A DNA stretch of 64,000 bases. Origin: Hahellaceae bacterium. Lineage in GTDB: Bacteria > Pseudomonadota > Gammaproteobacteria > Pseudomonadales > Oleiphilaceae. Position 1 is the stretch's first letter; each line of letters starts with the position of its first letter. The translations under genes were made by a program, and so were the position numbers. The stretch lies in contig JACKOB010000003.1 of assembly GCA_024234575.1 (NCBI GenBank), positions 310,001-374,000 of the forward strand. The letters run 5' to 3'. Shown here piece by piece: positions 20,152 through 29,132 of this stretch. The notes beneath the pieces were generated by a model that searched no databases, was not told the DNA's origin, and worked only from the letters and a program-made list of their open reading frames with translations.

Positions 20152-21207
20152 TCTTGTTCCAAGTGTGACGGGGAGTGTGATTTGTTTTGTGCCTCGGGCA
20201 ATTTCTAAGTGGATGATATCTCCCGGTCTTGATAGCCCTACCAGATTAAAAGCAGCCTTTTCACCCGAAATTGCTTTTTCATTTATCTTTGTGATGATGT
20301 CTCCAGTGCGTAGGCCGGCAATTGCTGCAGGTGTATCTATTCCTACATCTATAACGATCAAGGCGGTCTGCTGGTTACCGAGTTTATAGAAAGCTTTTTC
20401 TGCAGGGTTGGCAGGTCTTGCTGTCACGCCAAGGTACCCGCGTAGGACATGACCCCGCTCTAGCAAGTCGTTGACTATTTTGCTTACCATGGCGACGGGA
20501 ATAGCAAACCCGATACCTTGCGATCCTCTGTCCTCGCTGTAGTTGGCGGTGTTAATACCCACAAGATCGCCGTGCGCGTTAATTAGCGCACCTCCCGAAT
20601 TGCCCGGGTTGATTGCAGCGTCGGTCTGGATAAAGTTTTCGTAGTGACTGAGGCCCAGGTTGTCCCGTCCTAATCCGCTGATGATACCTTGTGTGACCGT
20701 TTGTCCTACCGCATAGGGATGCCCGATAGCCAGCACGATATCACCAATACGTACTTTTTCGGTTGCTCCCGTGATGGCTGGTAGACCGCCTGCTGCAACG
20801 TTCAGAACGGCAACATCGGCCTCACTATCAGCGCCTAGAATTTGGGCGTCGAAGAGGCGGCCGTCAGCAAGTTCGATGTGGATTGTGCTTGCCTGTTTCA
20901 CCACGTGATCGTTGGTGACGATCAGGCCCAGTGGGTGGATGATCACACCAGACCCCAGGTGGGTGGGAGAAGAATTATTTGGGCTGGATTGTTTTATCTG
21001 TGTGTCTGAACTAATGACTTTTACAACCGAGGGCGAAGCTTTGCTTACTGCGTCGGCAAATGAAATAAATCGTTCTGGATGAGTGGTACGATCTATAATG
21101 GCGTTTCTTTTTTCGGCATCTAAGCTTATTGTTCCGTAAGCCAGTGCGAAGCCGGTTAGCAGTCCTGCTGTCAAAGGCAGCAGTTTCTTTAGTGAATGAG
21201 ACATCAT
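20137..21207 (-). CDS. algW: Periplasmic S1C serine protease AlgW/DegS type
   Basis: 356 residues. The N-terminal membrane anchor (about 8-27) is followed by a trypsin-like domain with His101 (TNDHVV), Asp131 (SEADVAVL) and Ser204 (GNSGGAL), and a single PDZ domain (about 255-345, GYLGVTARPAN and GLRTGDIITKINE). The single PDZ plus membrane anchor fits DegS/AlgW rather than two-PDZ DegP. DegS/AlgW senses misfolded porins and starts cleavage of the anti-sigma-E factor. Position between hisC and the Nif3 gene matches algW of Pseudomonas. Confidence 0.92.
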   Translation of the reverse strand: MMSHSLKKLLPLTAGLLTGFALAYGTISLDAEKRNAIIDRTTHPERFISFADAVSKASPSVVKVISSDTQIKQSSPNNSSPTHLGSGVIIHPLGLIVTNDHVVKQASTIHIELADGRLFDAQILGADSEADVAVLNVAAGGLPAITGATEKVRIGDIVLAIGHPYAVGQTVTQGIISGLGRDNLGLSHYENFIQTDAAINPGNSGGALINAHGDLVGINTANYSEDRGSQGIGFAIPVAMVSKIVNDLLERGHVLRGYLGVTARPANPAEKAFYKLGNQQTALIVIDVGIDTPAAIAGLRTGDIITKINEKAISGEKAAFNLVGLSRPGDIIHLEIARGTKQITLPVTLGTRPAAN

Positions 21208-21310
21208 TATTCTCGTAGATTTAGCGAAGATAGAGCGAGAAACAATAATGAATTAAATTGTCACTATGCAAGTGATTCCTATAAACCGTTCCAGCGTTAG
21301 AGAGGTTGTT

Positions 21311-22075
21311 GTGTCGGCGAGCCTGAACGAGATCATAGAATTTACCAATAAATATTTAGGCATTACCAGGATCCGCGACTACTGCCCAAACGGGCTGCAG
21401 GTGGAAGGAAAGGGCAGCGTTAGTAAAATTGCTGTTGGCGTCACAGCGTCACAGGCGTTTATTGAGCAAGCCGTGGCTAAAGGTGCAGATTTGCTTATCG
21501 TGCATCATGGGTATTTTTGGAAGGGCGAAAATCAGGTAATTACCGGGCAAAAAAAGCGAAGAATAAAAACCTTATTACAAAATGACATAAGTTTAGCAGC
21601 CTATCATTTACCTCTGGATGTGCACACGGAGGTAGGAAATAACGTCATGCTTGGCCGCTTGTTTGGGTTACAAAACTGTGCGACGCACGAGGTTGATGGT
21701 CTGCCGCTACTGTCCTCCGGCGAGTTGCCAGTGCCTCTTCCTTTAGACGAGTGGGTGGCATCGGTTGAATCGGCATTGGGTAGGAAGCCCCAGTTGGTAA
21801 GGTGCCCGGCGGGGCCCAAACTAGTTTCGCGGATCGCCTGGTGTACCGGTGGTGCTCAGTCTTTCATCAATCAGGCAGAAACTTTAGGTGCAGATCTTTA
21901 TTTGAGTGGCGAGATCTCAGAGCCCACATTTCATGCCGTAATGGAGGGGAGCCTGCATTACCTGGCTGCGGGGCACCATGCAACCGAGCGCTACGGCGTT
22001 CAGGCGTTGGGTGATATTCTGGCTGCCGAGTTCGATGTGAAGGTAGAGTATATTGATATCGATAACCCGGTGTAG
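21311..22075 (+). CDS. Nif3/YbgI-family dinuclear metal-binding protein
   Basis: About 254 residues from the GTG at 21311, which has AGAGAGG just upstream; an ATG 45 bp earlier has no ribosome site. Metal-binding His residues are seen in LLIVHHGYFWKG, YHLPLDVHTEVGNN and GHHATERYG. The family (annotated as GTP cyclohydrolase I type 2 homologues) is widespread but its physiological role is unsettled. It is divergent from the algW gene, an arrangement shared with Pseudomonas. Confidence 0.9.
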   Translation: MSASLNEIIEFTNKYLGITRIRDYCPNGLQVEGKGSVSKIAVGVTASQAFIEQAVAKGADLLIVHHGYFWKGENQVITGQKKRRIKTLLQNDISLAAYHLPLDVHTEVGNNVMLGRLFGLQNCATHEVDGLPLLSSGELPVPLPLDEWVASVESALGRKPQLVRCPAGPKLVSRIAWCTGGAQSFINQAETLGADLYLSGEISEPTFHAVMEGSLHYLAAGHHATERYGVQALGDILAAEFDVKVEYIDIDNPV

Positions 22076-22086
22076 CAACTATATCT

Positions 22087-22572
22087 TTAGGCGCTCTTCT
22101 TTGGTGTCTCTGATTGCAAACCAAAGCTTTCAGATAATGTGCCGGCATTCGGCTTATGTAGCTTTGACTCATTAGCCCGTGATTTGTCGGCATAATCCAT
22201 GGGTGTCGTTAGAGACGCAGACTTTTCTTGCAGAAGGTTGGCGGGTTTGAAAGCAGGCTCATCATCTTCTTGCTCGGCAAATGTTTCTTCAGCTTCCGGG
22301 AAAAGGGCTGCATCCGACTCTGACAGCTGGTGTTGCAGCTCAAGTTGCAGCTGTTCCAGCTTTGCAGAAATTTCGTGGAATTTAGACATCTGAACAGAGA
22401 CTTTACTTTGATAGAATAAATGTTTCTTTTCTGCCTCTTCAACCTCTTGGGTGAGTTTTCGCTTTTGCCGTTCAGGTGACCCTGCCAGGTGTTTAATAAG
22501 AATGCCTGTGCCTATGCCGCTGACAAAACACAACATTGCGATAGCGTAAGTACTCGTTAATAGCTCATTCAT
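22087..22572 (-). CDS. zapG: ZapG/YhcB-family (DUF1043) inner membrane protein
   Basis: 161 residues with one N-terminal membrane helix (about 7-27), then a long coiled coil (KLTQEVEEAEKKHLFYQSKV, about 35-95) and a polar tail. YhcB/ZapG links cell division and envelope growth in enterobacteria. It is divergent from zapE across a 299-bp gap, the same neighbour pair as yhcB-yhcM in Escherichia coli. The tail is poorly conserved; the family call rests on topology, motif and context. Confidence 0.88.
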   Translation of the reverse strand: MNELLTSTYAIAMLCFVSGIGTGILIKHLAGSPERQKRKLTQEVEEAEKKHLFYQSKVSVQMSKFHEISAKLEQLQLELQHQLSESDAALFPEAEETFAEQEDDEPAFKPANLLQEKSASLTTPMDYADKSRANESKLHKPNAGTLSESFGLQSETPKKSA

Positions 22573-22871
22573 CCTGATTGTGCCCTTTAGTATGCTTATG
22601 GTTACCTGGAGCTTGCCAGCTGCTTTCTTTTCGTCTCGCTAAAGTGCTGCATGCACTCTGTTTTAATGTATACCCATTGCCATTTCGAACTATCGTTAAG
22701 TCTAATTGTAGGCGATTGGAACAGAGAATACAGTAGAGCGCATAGTTTATGGAAAACTCGCGTTTTTGAGCAAAAAAAGGCAGAATATGCGCCGCTTTTT
22801 AATCCATTTGCACATAACAGCTAAGTGCGATGGGCGGTAGTAAAGGTTAGGTCAATAAAGAGAATCTCGAC

Positions 22872-23969
22872 ATGACGCCATTGGAAAGATATCAGGCAGA
22901 TTTGAAAAAAGAAGGCTTTAGTTATGATAAAGCTCAGGAAGAGGCTATTGGGCATCTTCAGGATTTGTTTGATAAATTGGTCATAGCAGAGAAGAGAAGG
23001 AAGGTGGGGCGTCTTGCGGCTATCCGCAGCAAATTAAAAAAAGATACCCTACCTGTTCGGGGGTTATATTTTTGGGGAGGTGTTGGACGCGGTAAGACTT
23101 ACTTGATGGACAACTTTTACGAGAGTTTGCCATTCGAACGCAAAACGAGAATGCACTTCCACCGCTTCATGCATCGCGTGCATGCCGAACTTAAACTGTT
23201 AACAGGCGTAAAAGACCCGCTGAAAACGATTGCACGAAAATTTGCCGAAGAAGCCAGGGTGATCTGCTTTGATGAATTCTTTGTGACGGATATTGGTGAC
23301 GCGATGATTTTAGCGGGGCTGCTTGATGAACTTTTTAAAAATCAGGTGTCTCTTGTTTGTACATCCAACATTGTGCCAGATGGTTTATATAAAGACGGTT
23401 TACAGCGTGCACGTTTCTTACCCGCCATAGCATTGTTGAATACGCACACCCAGGTAGTGAATGTTGATGGTGGTGTCGATTATCGGTTGCGTACACTCGA
23501 AGACGCAGAGCTGTTTCATTTCCCATTGGGCGAACAAGCAGAAGCCAGTCTGTTAAAAAGTTATGAAGCATTGGCTCTTGAGACTGGTAGTCATGGTACC
23601 GCGATGCAAATTAATGGTCGTATTATCCGCGCATATAAGCACTCTGACGATGTTGTCTGGTTTGATTTTAAAGAGTTGTGTGACGGCCCTCGTGGGCAAA
23701 GTGACTACATTGAACTTGCCAAGGAATTTCATGCCGTATTGATTGCCAATATTCCGGTGCTTGGTGGGGATAAGGATGATCAGGCTCGTCGTTTTGTTAA
23801 TATGATTGACGAGTTTTATGACCGCGCGGTGAAAGTGATTATATCTGCTGAGGTGGCAATAAAAGATTTGTACTCTGGCGGTAATCTTAATTTTGAGTTC
23901 GAGCGTACTAAAAGTCGATTACTGGAAATGCAATCTCACGAATACCTAGAGTTACCGCATAAGCCTTAA
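22872..23969 (+). CDS. zapE: Cell division ATPase ZapE (AFG1 family)
   Basis: 365-residue AFG1-type AAA ATPase with Walker A in GGVGRGKTYLMDNF, the family block RKTRMHFHRFMHRVHAEL, and Walker B VICFDEFFVTDIGDAMIL. ZapE binds FtsZ and acts on the Z ring under stress; the eukaryotic homologue works on mitochondrial proteins. Length is normal. In many gammaproteobacteria rplM-rpsI follow this gene; here a convergent thiolase gene follows instead. Confidence 0.94.
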   Translation: MTPLERYQADLKKEGFSYDKAQEEAIGHLQDLFDKLVIAEKRRKVGRLAAIRSKLKKDTLPVRGLYFWGGVGRGKTYLMDNFYESLPFERKTRMHFHRFMHRVHAELKLLTGVKDPLKTIARKFAEEARVICFDEFFVTDIGDAMILAGLLDELFKNQVSLVCTSNIVPDGLYKDGLQRARFLPAIALLNTHTQVVNVDGGVDYRLRTLEDAELFHFPLGEQAEASLLKSYEALALETGSHGTAMQINGRIIRAYKHSDDVVWFDFKELCDGPRGQSDYIELAKEFHAVLIANIPVLGGDKDDQARRFVNMIDEFYDRAVKVIISAEVAIKDLYSGGNLNFEFERTKSRLLEMQSHEYLELPHKP

Positions 23970-23992
23970 GCAATCTAAGGGGTCTCATTAGG

Positions 23993-24027
23993 CTGGCAAA
24001 CGCAGCTTTATATGCCGCATTTGCCAG
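23993..24027 (-). terminator. Stem-loop after the thiolase gene
   Basis: CTGGCAAA (23993-24000) pairs with TTTGCCAG (24020-24027), and the stem extends inward to 14 pairs if two G-U pairs are allowed on the minus strand. It begins 6 bp after the thiolase stop codon, between convergent zapE and thiolase genes. No good T tract follows, so termination strength is uncertain. Confidence 0.45.
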
Positions 24028-24033
24028 TTAGCG

Positions 24034-25221
24034 TCAGATTAACTCAATCGCCATCGCAGTTGCTTCACCACCACCAATACATAGTGCCGCCACGCCTTTT
24101 TTCTTACCGTAGCGCTGTAACGAGTGGATGAGTGTGACCAACAGTCGTGACCCGGTAGACCCGACAGGATGTCCCTGAGCACAGGCGCCACCATGAATGT
24201 TCACCTTCGCTGCATCCAGTTCAAGCTCTTTAATTGGCATCATTGCTACCATTGCGAAAGCTTCGTTGATTTCAAACAAATCGACGTCTTCTTTTGACCA
24301 GCCCGTTTTTTCAAACAAATTTTTGATAGCGCCAACGGGAGCAATGGTGAACTCAGATGGATGTTGTGACTGAGTCGCATGGCCGACAATTCTGGCAACT
24401 GGCTTCAGGCCTCGCTTCTCTGCTTCAGACTCTTTCATCAAAACAAGCGCAGAGGCACCATCCGAAATGGAAGACGCATTCGCCGCTGTGATCGTACCAT
24501 CCTTTTTGAATGCTGGACGCAATGTAGGGATCTTCTCGATATTGGCGTTAAAAGGTTGTTCATCATCTTTGACGACGATATCACCTTTGCGAGTGCTGAC
24601 GGTGATAGGAATAATTTCCTGCTCAAGGGCACCTTCTTGAATTGCTTTTTGTGCCCGACGGAGCGACTCAATCGCGTAAGCGTCCATCTCTTCTCTGGAA
24701 TATCCTTTTTTGTCGGCAACTTCCTGGGCGAAAGCGCCCATTAATCTGCCGGTTTCCGCATCTTCCAGACCGTCGAGGAACATATGATCCTGCGCCTGAT
24801 CACCATGGCCCATGCGATAACCCTGGCGTGCTTTCAGTAACAGGTAGGGGGCATTCGACATGCTTTCCATACCACCGGCCACCATAATGTTGTTGGTACC
24901 CGCTTTAATCAGGTCATGCGCCAGCATCGCTGATTTCATGCCGGAACCGCAAAGCTTGTTGATGGTGGTGCATCCTGTGTGATCCGGCAAGCCAGCGCTA
25001 CGTGAAGCCTGTCTCGCAGGGCCTTGCTTGAGTCCGGCTGGCAGTACGCATCCCATAATAACTTCCTGGATGTCTGCAGCATTCAAACCTGATCGTTTCA
25101 CGGCCTCTTTAATTGCCGCTGCACCCAGGTCAACGGCAGATACTGTGCTAAGGCTTCCCTGAAAACCACCCATTGGGGTGCGGACGCTACTGACGATTAC
25201 AACGTTGTCTTCTTTGCTCAT
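24034..25221 (-). CDS. Acetyl-CoA C-acetyltransferase (biosynthetic-type thiolase)
   Basis: 395-residue thiolase with acyl-accepting Cys91 (NKLCGSGMKSAML), the His351 region (AQGHPVGSTG) and Cys381 (LCIGGGEATA). Sequence pattern and length fit AtoB/PhaA-type enzymes that condense two acetyl-CoA or degrade acetoacetyl-CoA. It is monocistronic here, with no acyl-CoA dehydrogenase or phaB/phaC beside it, so the pathway cannot be assigned. GAGGAA precedes the ATG. A 12-bp inverted repeat lies 25-57 bp upstream of the start and may be a regulator site. Confidence 0.93.
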   Translation of the reverse strand: MSKEDNVVIVSSVRTPMGGFQGSLSTVSAVDLGAAAIKEAVKRSGLNAADIQEVIMGCVLPAGLKQGPARQASRSAGLPDHTGCTTINKLCGSGMKSAMLAHDLIKAGTNNIMVAGGMESMSNAPYLLLKARQGYRMGHGDQAQDHMFLDGLEDAETGRLMGAFAQEVADKKGYSREEMDAYAIESLRRAQKAIQEGALEQEIIPITVSTRKGDIVVKDDEQPFNANIEKIPTLRPAFKKDGTITAANASSISDGASALVLMKESEAEKRGLKPVARIVGHATQSQHPSEFTIAPVGAIKNLFEKTGWSKEDVDLFEINEAFAMVAMMPIKELELDAAKVNIHGGACAQGHPVGSTGSRLLVTLIHSLQRYGKKKGVAALCIGGGEATAMAIELI

Positions 25222-25245
25222 ACTTATTATTCCTCAAAGTAAAAT

Positions 25246-25278
25246 GCAATTAAGTCACGGTTGATAGTGCTTAATTGC
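25246..25278 (-). promoter_or_regulatory. Inverted repeat upstream of the thiolase gene
   Basis: GCAATTAAG (25246-25254) and CTTAATTGC (25270-25278) are perfect complements. CAC/GTG continues the stem inward past a one-base bulge, giving about 12 pairs. It ends 24 bp from the thiolase start codon. It could be a dimeric regulator operator (TetR- or GntR-type sites look like this) or a 5'-UTR hairpin. Confidence 0.5.
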
Positions 25279-25375
25279 CGTTCTAGTGAAACTTAAAAAT
25301 AACTTCCCCCGCCGGAAATAAACGAGAAAATAAAGCGTTTTATGTGGTTTGTCGAAGTAGTTAAATGAATTAAAG

Positions 25376-25422
25376 TGCCAGCAGGGCTGTGCCAGGGTTA
25401 GCGTGAGTAGAGCCTGTTGGCA
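25376..25422. repeat. Imperfect inverted repeat in the thiolase/DUF1302 gap
   Basis: TGCCAGCAGG (25376-25385) and CCTGTTGGCA (25413-25422) match at nine of ten positions as an inverted repeat, with AG/CT continuing the stem after a bulge. The loop is about 27 nt. No nearby gene end explains it as a terminator. Confidence 0.35.
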
Positions 25423-25716
25423 AGTTTTAGCTGCTGATTTTAAGTCCGATATTAGCAGATGCTTGGACTGTAAAATACTGTTAATAAGATACGCGATAGC
25501 TGGCACCTGCTGATTACAATTGACTACTAAAAAATCTTGGTCGAAGTTGGTTGATTTTAAAATTTGAGTCTATAGTGAGTAGAAGGCAATTTGCCGGATA
25601 TCCGATCAGATGTTACTTGCAATGGTAATATTTCTGCAGTATTAAAGCTGATAACAAGTAAAAAAAGAGCTATTTCAAAAGGTTATGTTTGTTTATAAAG
25701 ACTTACTTCACTGTTT

Positions 25717-25741
25717 GAATGGAATGGAATGGAATGGAATG
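25717..25741. repeat. Pentanucleotide tandem repeat (GAATG)x5
   Basis: Five perfect, uninterrupted copies of GAATG, ending about 105 bp before the ATG of the DUF1302 gene. It is the only simple sequence repeat of this kind noticed in the window. Five-base repeats can change copy number by slippage; here it is non-coding and could alter promoter spacing. Confidence 0.85.
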
Positions 25742-25846
25742 GTTCTGGTTGGGTTTCGGTAAAACGTTCTAATGTCTCGATTTCCTGCGAGGGGCTAGGG
25801 CGAGTCAAATCAAGCGGATCAAATTGAAACGACGGAGTAGCGTTCG

Positions 25847-27712
25847 ATGATAAGAAAAACACCACGATGGCACAAAATAGCCAAACTACCTTTGGCGGCA
25901 GCCGTGGCGGCTTCAGTGTCAGCTCCTGTAAATGCATTCCAGTTTTTCTGGGATGATCTTGAGGGATCTTTTGATACTAATCTTTCTGCTGGTGCGAGCT
26001 GGCGTATGGAAGAGAGGGATAAGCGGCAGTTGGCACAAGGTAACCTGGGGCCGGAGTATGCCTATACCGGACAAGGCGCATCGACAAACAACTACGATGA
26101 CGGTAACTGGAATTTTGATAAAGGCGATACGTATAGTAAGCGGGTAAAGGGTACCAGTGAGTTATTGTTGACCTACGGTAACTATGGTGGCTTCGTTCGT
26201 GGTAAGTATTGGTATGATTTCGAACTGAAAGATGAGCAACGTGCGGCAGATGATGTTGGTCAGGTTCGTCAATTGAATGATAAAGTTGATGGCAATGCAT
26301 CGGGTGGAGAAATTCTCGATGCCTATGTCTGGGGAGACTTCAACATAGCAGAGCTGCCTATCAGTCTGCGAGTTGGTAAGCAGGTAGTTAGCTGGGGTGA
26401 AAGTACCTTCATACTGAATGGTATCTCTGTTGTAAACCCTGTGGATGTTTCGGCAATTCGCGCGCCAGGTGCAGAGATTAAAGAGGCGGTGTTGCCTGTT
26501 AATATGGTTTATACCTCTGTAGGTCTGTCAGAAAATCTATCGATGGAAGCCTATTTACAGCTCGAGTGGGATAAAACCAGACCGGATGACTGTGGCACGT
26601 TTTTCTCATCCAACGACTTTGGTCCAGATGGTTGCGGCCCAGTGCTTCTTGCAGGCCAGTTACCTGATTCTGTAGCGCTGGCGGAGGGTTATGTAACCCC
26701 AAGAATGGGTGATAAAGAGCCAGATGATACCGACCAGTTTGGTGTTGCACTGCGTTATTACTCTCCCGAGCTAGGTGACACCGAGTTTGGATTTTACTAC
26801 GTGCAATACCATAGTCGTCTGCCCTACGTTAGTGGCATAGTGAATAACCCTGCCGCACCAAACGCAGCTCTTGGGCAGCACAATGACCCATCGCAGCCTT
26901 ATTCATCTTTCCCTAGCTATTTTATCGAGTATCCTGAAAACATCAGCCTGTATGGGTTGTCATTCAATACCAGTACAGAGAGTGGCTGGTCTATTGCCGG
27001 TGAGTATAGCTACAAGAAAGATGTGCCGATTCAGTGGAACGCATTTGAGTTAATTTATGGTGGCTTGCAGCTTCCTTATAGCCAGATGTTTCAAAAGTAC
27101 AACCCCGATGGCACGGCAAACCTCTCAGGCCAAGTATTGCCAGGTTATGACAAGTACGATGTCTCACAACTCCAGTTTACGCTGATCAAATTCTTTGATC
27201 AGGTATTTGGCGCGAGCCGAATGACCTTCGTGACTGAAGTAGGGGGTACCTATGTCCATGACCTTCCCGGCCTGGATGAAGCGCGATATGGCCGATCAGG
27301 TGCTTTCGGTATAGGCGCATTTGATTTCGTACCAGCGGGCATTACCTGTGAAACCCCATCGAACCAGTCACCATTGCCAACGAACATTAACGGCACAAAC
27401 TGTACCAATGATGGTTACACCACAGATTTTTCCTGGGGATATAGAATGCGATTTGTATTTGAATATCCTGATGCGATTGCGGGTGTCAACCTGTCTCCTG
27501 TGCTGGCGTGGACGCACGATGTTTCTGGAAATGCACCAGATCCGGGTGGCAACTTCCTGGAAGGAAGTAAGTCTGTGGGCTTGACTTTGAATGCTAACTA
27601 TCTGAACCAATATACAGCAAGTATTGGCTATTCTGCCTTTATGGGCGGTGGACGTTATAACTTGGTCAACGATAGGGATAACGTGTCATTAAGTGTAGGT
27701 TACTCTTTCTGA
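25847..27712 (+). CDS. DUF1302-family outer-membrane beta-barrel protein
   Basis: 621 residues with a signal peptide (basic start, hydrophobic KLPLAAAVAASVSAPVNA, cleavage near Ala30) and a mature part rich in alternating beta strands, ending in the aromatic-terminated SLSVGYSF typical of outer-membrane barrels. The opening FQFFWDDLEGSFDTNLSAGASWRMEERD and the RVGKQVVSWGEST segment are DUF1302 hallmarks. The family has no settled function; it is often adjacent to DUF1329 and found in steroid, lipid or hydrocarbon-using bacteria. The DUF1329 gene follows 38 bp later. Confidence 0.88.
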   Translation: MIRKTPRWHKIAKLPLAAAVAASVSAPVNAFQFFWDDLEGSFDTNLSAGASWRMEERDKRQLAQGNLGPEYAYTGQGASTNNYDDGNWNFDKGDTYSKRVKGTSELLLTYGNYGGFVRGKYWYDFELKDEQRAADDVGQVRQLNDKVDGNASGGEILDAYVWGDFNIAELPISLRVGKQVVSWGESTFILNGISVVNPVDVSAIRAPGAEIKEAVLPVNMVYTSVGLSENLSMEAYLQLEWDKTRPDDCGTFFSSNDFGPDGCGPVLLAGQLPDSVALAEGYVTPRMGDKEPDDTDQFGVALRYYSPELGDTEFGFYYVQYHSRLPYVSGIVNNPAAPNAALGQHNDPSQPYSSFPSYFIEYPENISLYGLSFNTSTESGWSIAGEYSYKKDVPIQWNAFELIYGGLQLPYSQMFQKYNPDGTANLSGQVLPGYDKYDVSQLQFTLIKFFDQVFGASRMTFVTEVGGTYVHDLPGLDEARYGRSGAFGIGAFDFVPAGITCETPSNQSPLPTNINGTNCTNDGYTTDFSWGYRMRFVFEYPDAIAGVNLSPVLAWTHDVSGNAPDPGGNFLEGSKSVGLTLNANYLNQYTASIGYSAFMGGGRYNLVNDRDNVSLSVGYSF

Positions 27713-27750
27713 TAACCAGGATAACGATTTCGGTCTAGTGAGGTAATTCG

Positions 27751-29115
27751 ATGAAAATTAGAAAAAAAATCCTGGCTGGTGGCGTGATAGCGCTCTCTCT
27801 GCTGGCGGTGAATATACAGGCCAAGGTGTCGCCCGAAGAAGCAGCCAAATTAGGTGCTGAGCTGACGCCCCTGGGGGCCGAGAAAGCAGGAAATGCTGAT
27901 GGCACGATTCCTGAGTGGACGGGAGGCATAAAAGAGCTACCTGGATCATTTCAGCCTGGTGGAACTTACCCCGATCCTTTTCCAGAAGATGAAATTCTCT
28001 TTACTATCAATAAAGGGAATATGGGTGACTATGCAAGCAAGCTGACGGATGGCCAAAAGGCCATGCTTACCCGTTATCCTGATTACATTATCCCTGTCTA
28101 TAAGTCTCGACGTACGTCTAACGTACCAGATAGCGTCTATGCTGCGGCAAAAGAGAATGCGACCACTGTTGAATTGATCTCTGGGGGTAACGGCTTAACC
28201 AAGTTTAATGAGGCGAATCCGTTTCCGATTCCTCAGTCTGGTATTGAGGTAATTTGGAATCACATCACACGATATCGCGGTGGCGCAGTTAAGCGAAATA
28301 TCGGGCAAGTAACACCGATGGCGAATGGGGATTACTCAGTCGTCCGTTTCCAGGATGAATTGACATGGCTTGATCGTTTGACTGATGCGGACAAGGTCGA
28401 TGACCCTAACGTATTGTTTTACTTTAAGCAGGAAATAACCTCACCTTCGCGATTGGCAGGTAACGTGTTGTTGGCTCATGAAACGATAGATCAGGTAAAA
28501 GAGCCACGTCGGGCATGGGTTTATAACGCAGGTCAACGTCGTGTTCGACGCGCACCACAAGTTGCCTATGACGGACCTGGAACAGCGTCGGATGGTCTTA
28601 GAACATCTGATAACTTTGACATGTATAATGGCTCACCTGACCGCTACAACTGGAACTTAGTGGGTAAGCAGGAAATTTATATTCCGTATAACTCCTATAA
28701 ACTGGCTGATCCACAGTACAAGTACGACAATATCATTAAGGCTGGACATATTAATCAGTCTTTGACCAGGTATGAGTTGCACCGAGTATGGAAGGTTGAA
28801 GGAACCTTAAAAGAAGGTGTGCGTCACATTTATGCGAAACGCGTGTTTTATATTGATGAAGATACGTGGCAAGCGGCTGAAATCGATCAGTATGATGGTC
28901 GAGGCGAGTTGTGGAGAGTATCTGAGGCTCATGCGATGTCATTCTATGATAAAAAAGTACCATGGTATGCGATGGAGGTTATCTACGATTTACAATCTCA
29001 GCGATATCTGGCTTTAGGCTTGATGAATGAAGAACAGAACCCTTACACGTTTGATACGCAAACATCTTCTGGTGATTTTACACCAGCGGCTCTGAGATCG
29101 TCAGGTAAGAGATAA
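27751..29115 (+). CDS. DUF1329-family periplasmic/outer-membrane-associated protein
   Basis: 454 residues with a signal peptide ending near NIQAKV, then the DUF1329 opening (PEEAAKLGAELTPLGAEKAGNADGTIPEWTGG). No lipobox is present. DUF1329 resembles the LolA/LolB lipoprotein-carrier fold and is nearly always paired with DUF1302, so both may move a lipid-like ligand across the envelope (inference). The RND/MmpL-like exporter that often completes such clusters is absent here. A strong terminator follows 17 bp after the stop, closing a two-gene operon. Confidence 0.87.
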   Translation: MKIRKKILAGGVIALSLLAVNIQAKVSPEEAAKLGAELTPLGAEKAGNADGTIPEWTGGIKELPGSFQPGGTYPDPFPEDEILFTINKGNMGDYASKLTDGQKAMLTRYPDYIIPVYKSRRTSNVPDSVYAAAKENATTVELISGGNGLTKFNEANPFPIPQSGIEVIWNHITRYRGGAVKRNIGQVTPMANGDYSVVRFQDELTWLDRLTDADKVDDPNVLFYFKQEITSPSRLAGNVLLAHETIDQVKEPRRAWVYNAGQRRVRRAPQVAYDGPGTASDGLRTSDNFDMYNGSPDRYNWNLVGKQEIYIPYNSYKLADPQYKYDNIIKAGHINQSLTRYELHRVWKVEGTLKEGVRHIYAKRVFYIDEDTWQAAEIDQYDGRGELWRVSEAHAMSFYDKKVPWYAMEVIYDLQSQRYLALGLMNEEQNPYTFDTQTSSGDFTPAALRSSGKR

Positions 29116-29132
29116 ATTGGCATGATTAAAAG

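Larger units (their letters stand above)
25222..25846. other. Long divergent intergenic region (thiolase / DUF1302 operon)
   Basis: 625 bp with no credible gene; short frames on both strands look random. It contains a near-perfect inverted repeat next to the thiolase start, a second imperfect inverted repeat at 25376-25422, and a five-copy GAATG pentamer repeat at 25717-25741 about 105 bp before the DUF1302 gene. The right half is A/T-rich and probably holds the promoter of the DUF1302/DUF1329 operon, but I cannot fix its hexamers. Confidence 0.6.

Noticed and set aside
25501..25516. TGGCAC in the thiolase/DUF1302 gap as a sigma-54 promoter
   Set aside because: The GC of the -12 element is missing; TT stands at the required distance from GG.
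25683..25937. 84-codon minus-strand frame containing the GAATG repeat (translated as HSIPF repeats)
   Set aside because: The peptide repeat only reflects the DNA pentamer; the frame overlaps the DUF1302 signal peptide and has no ribosome site.
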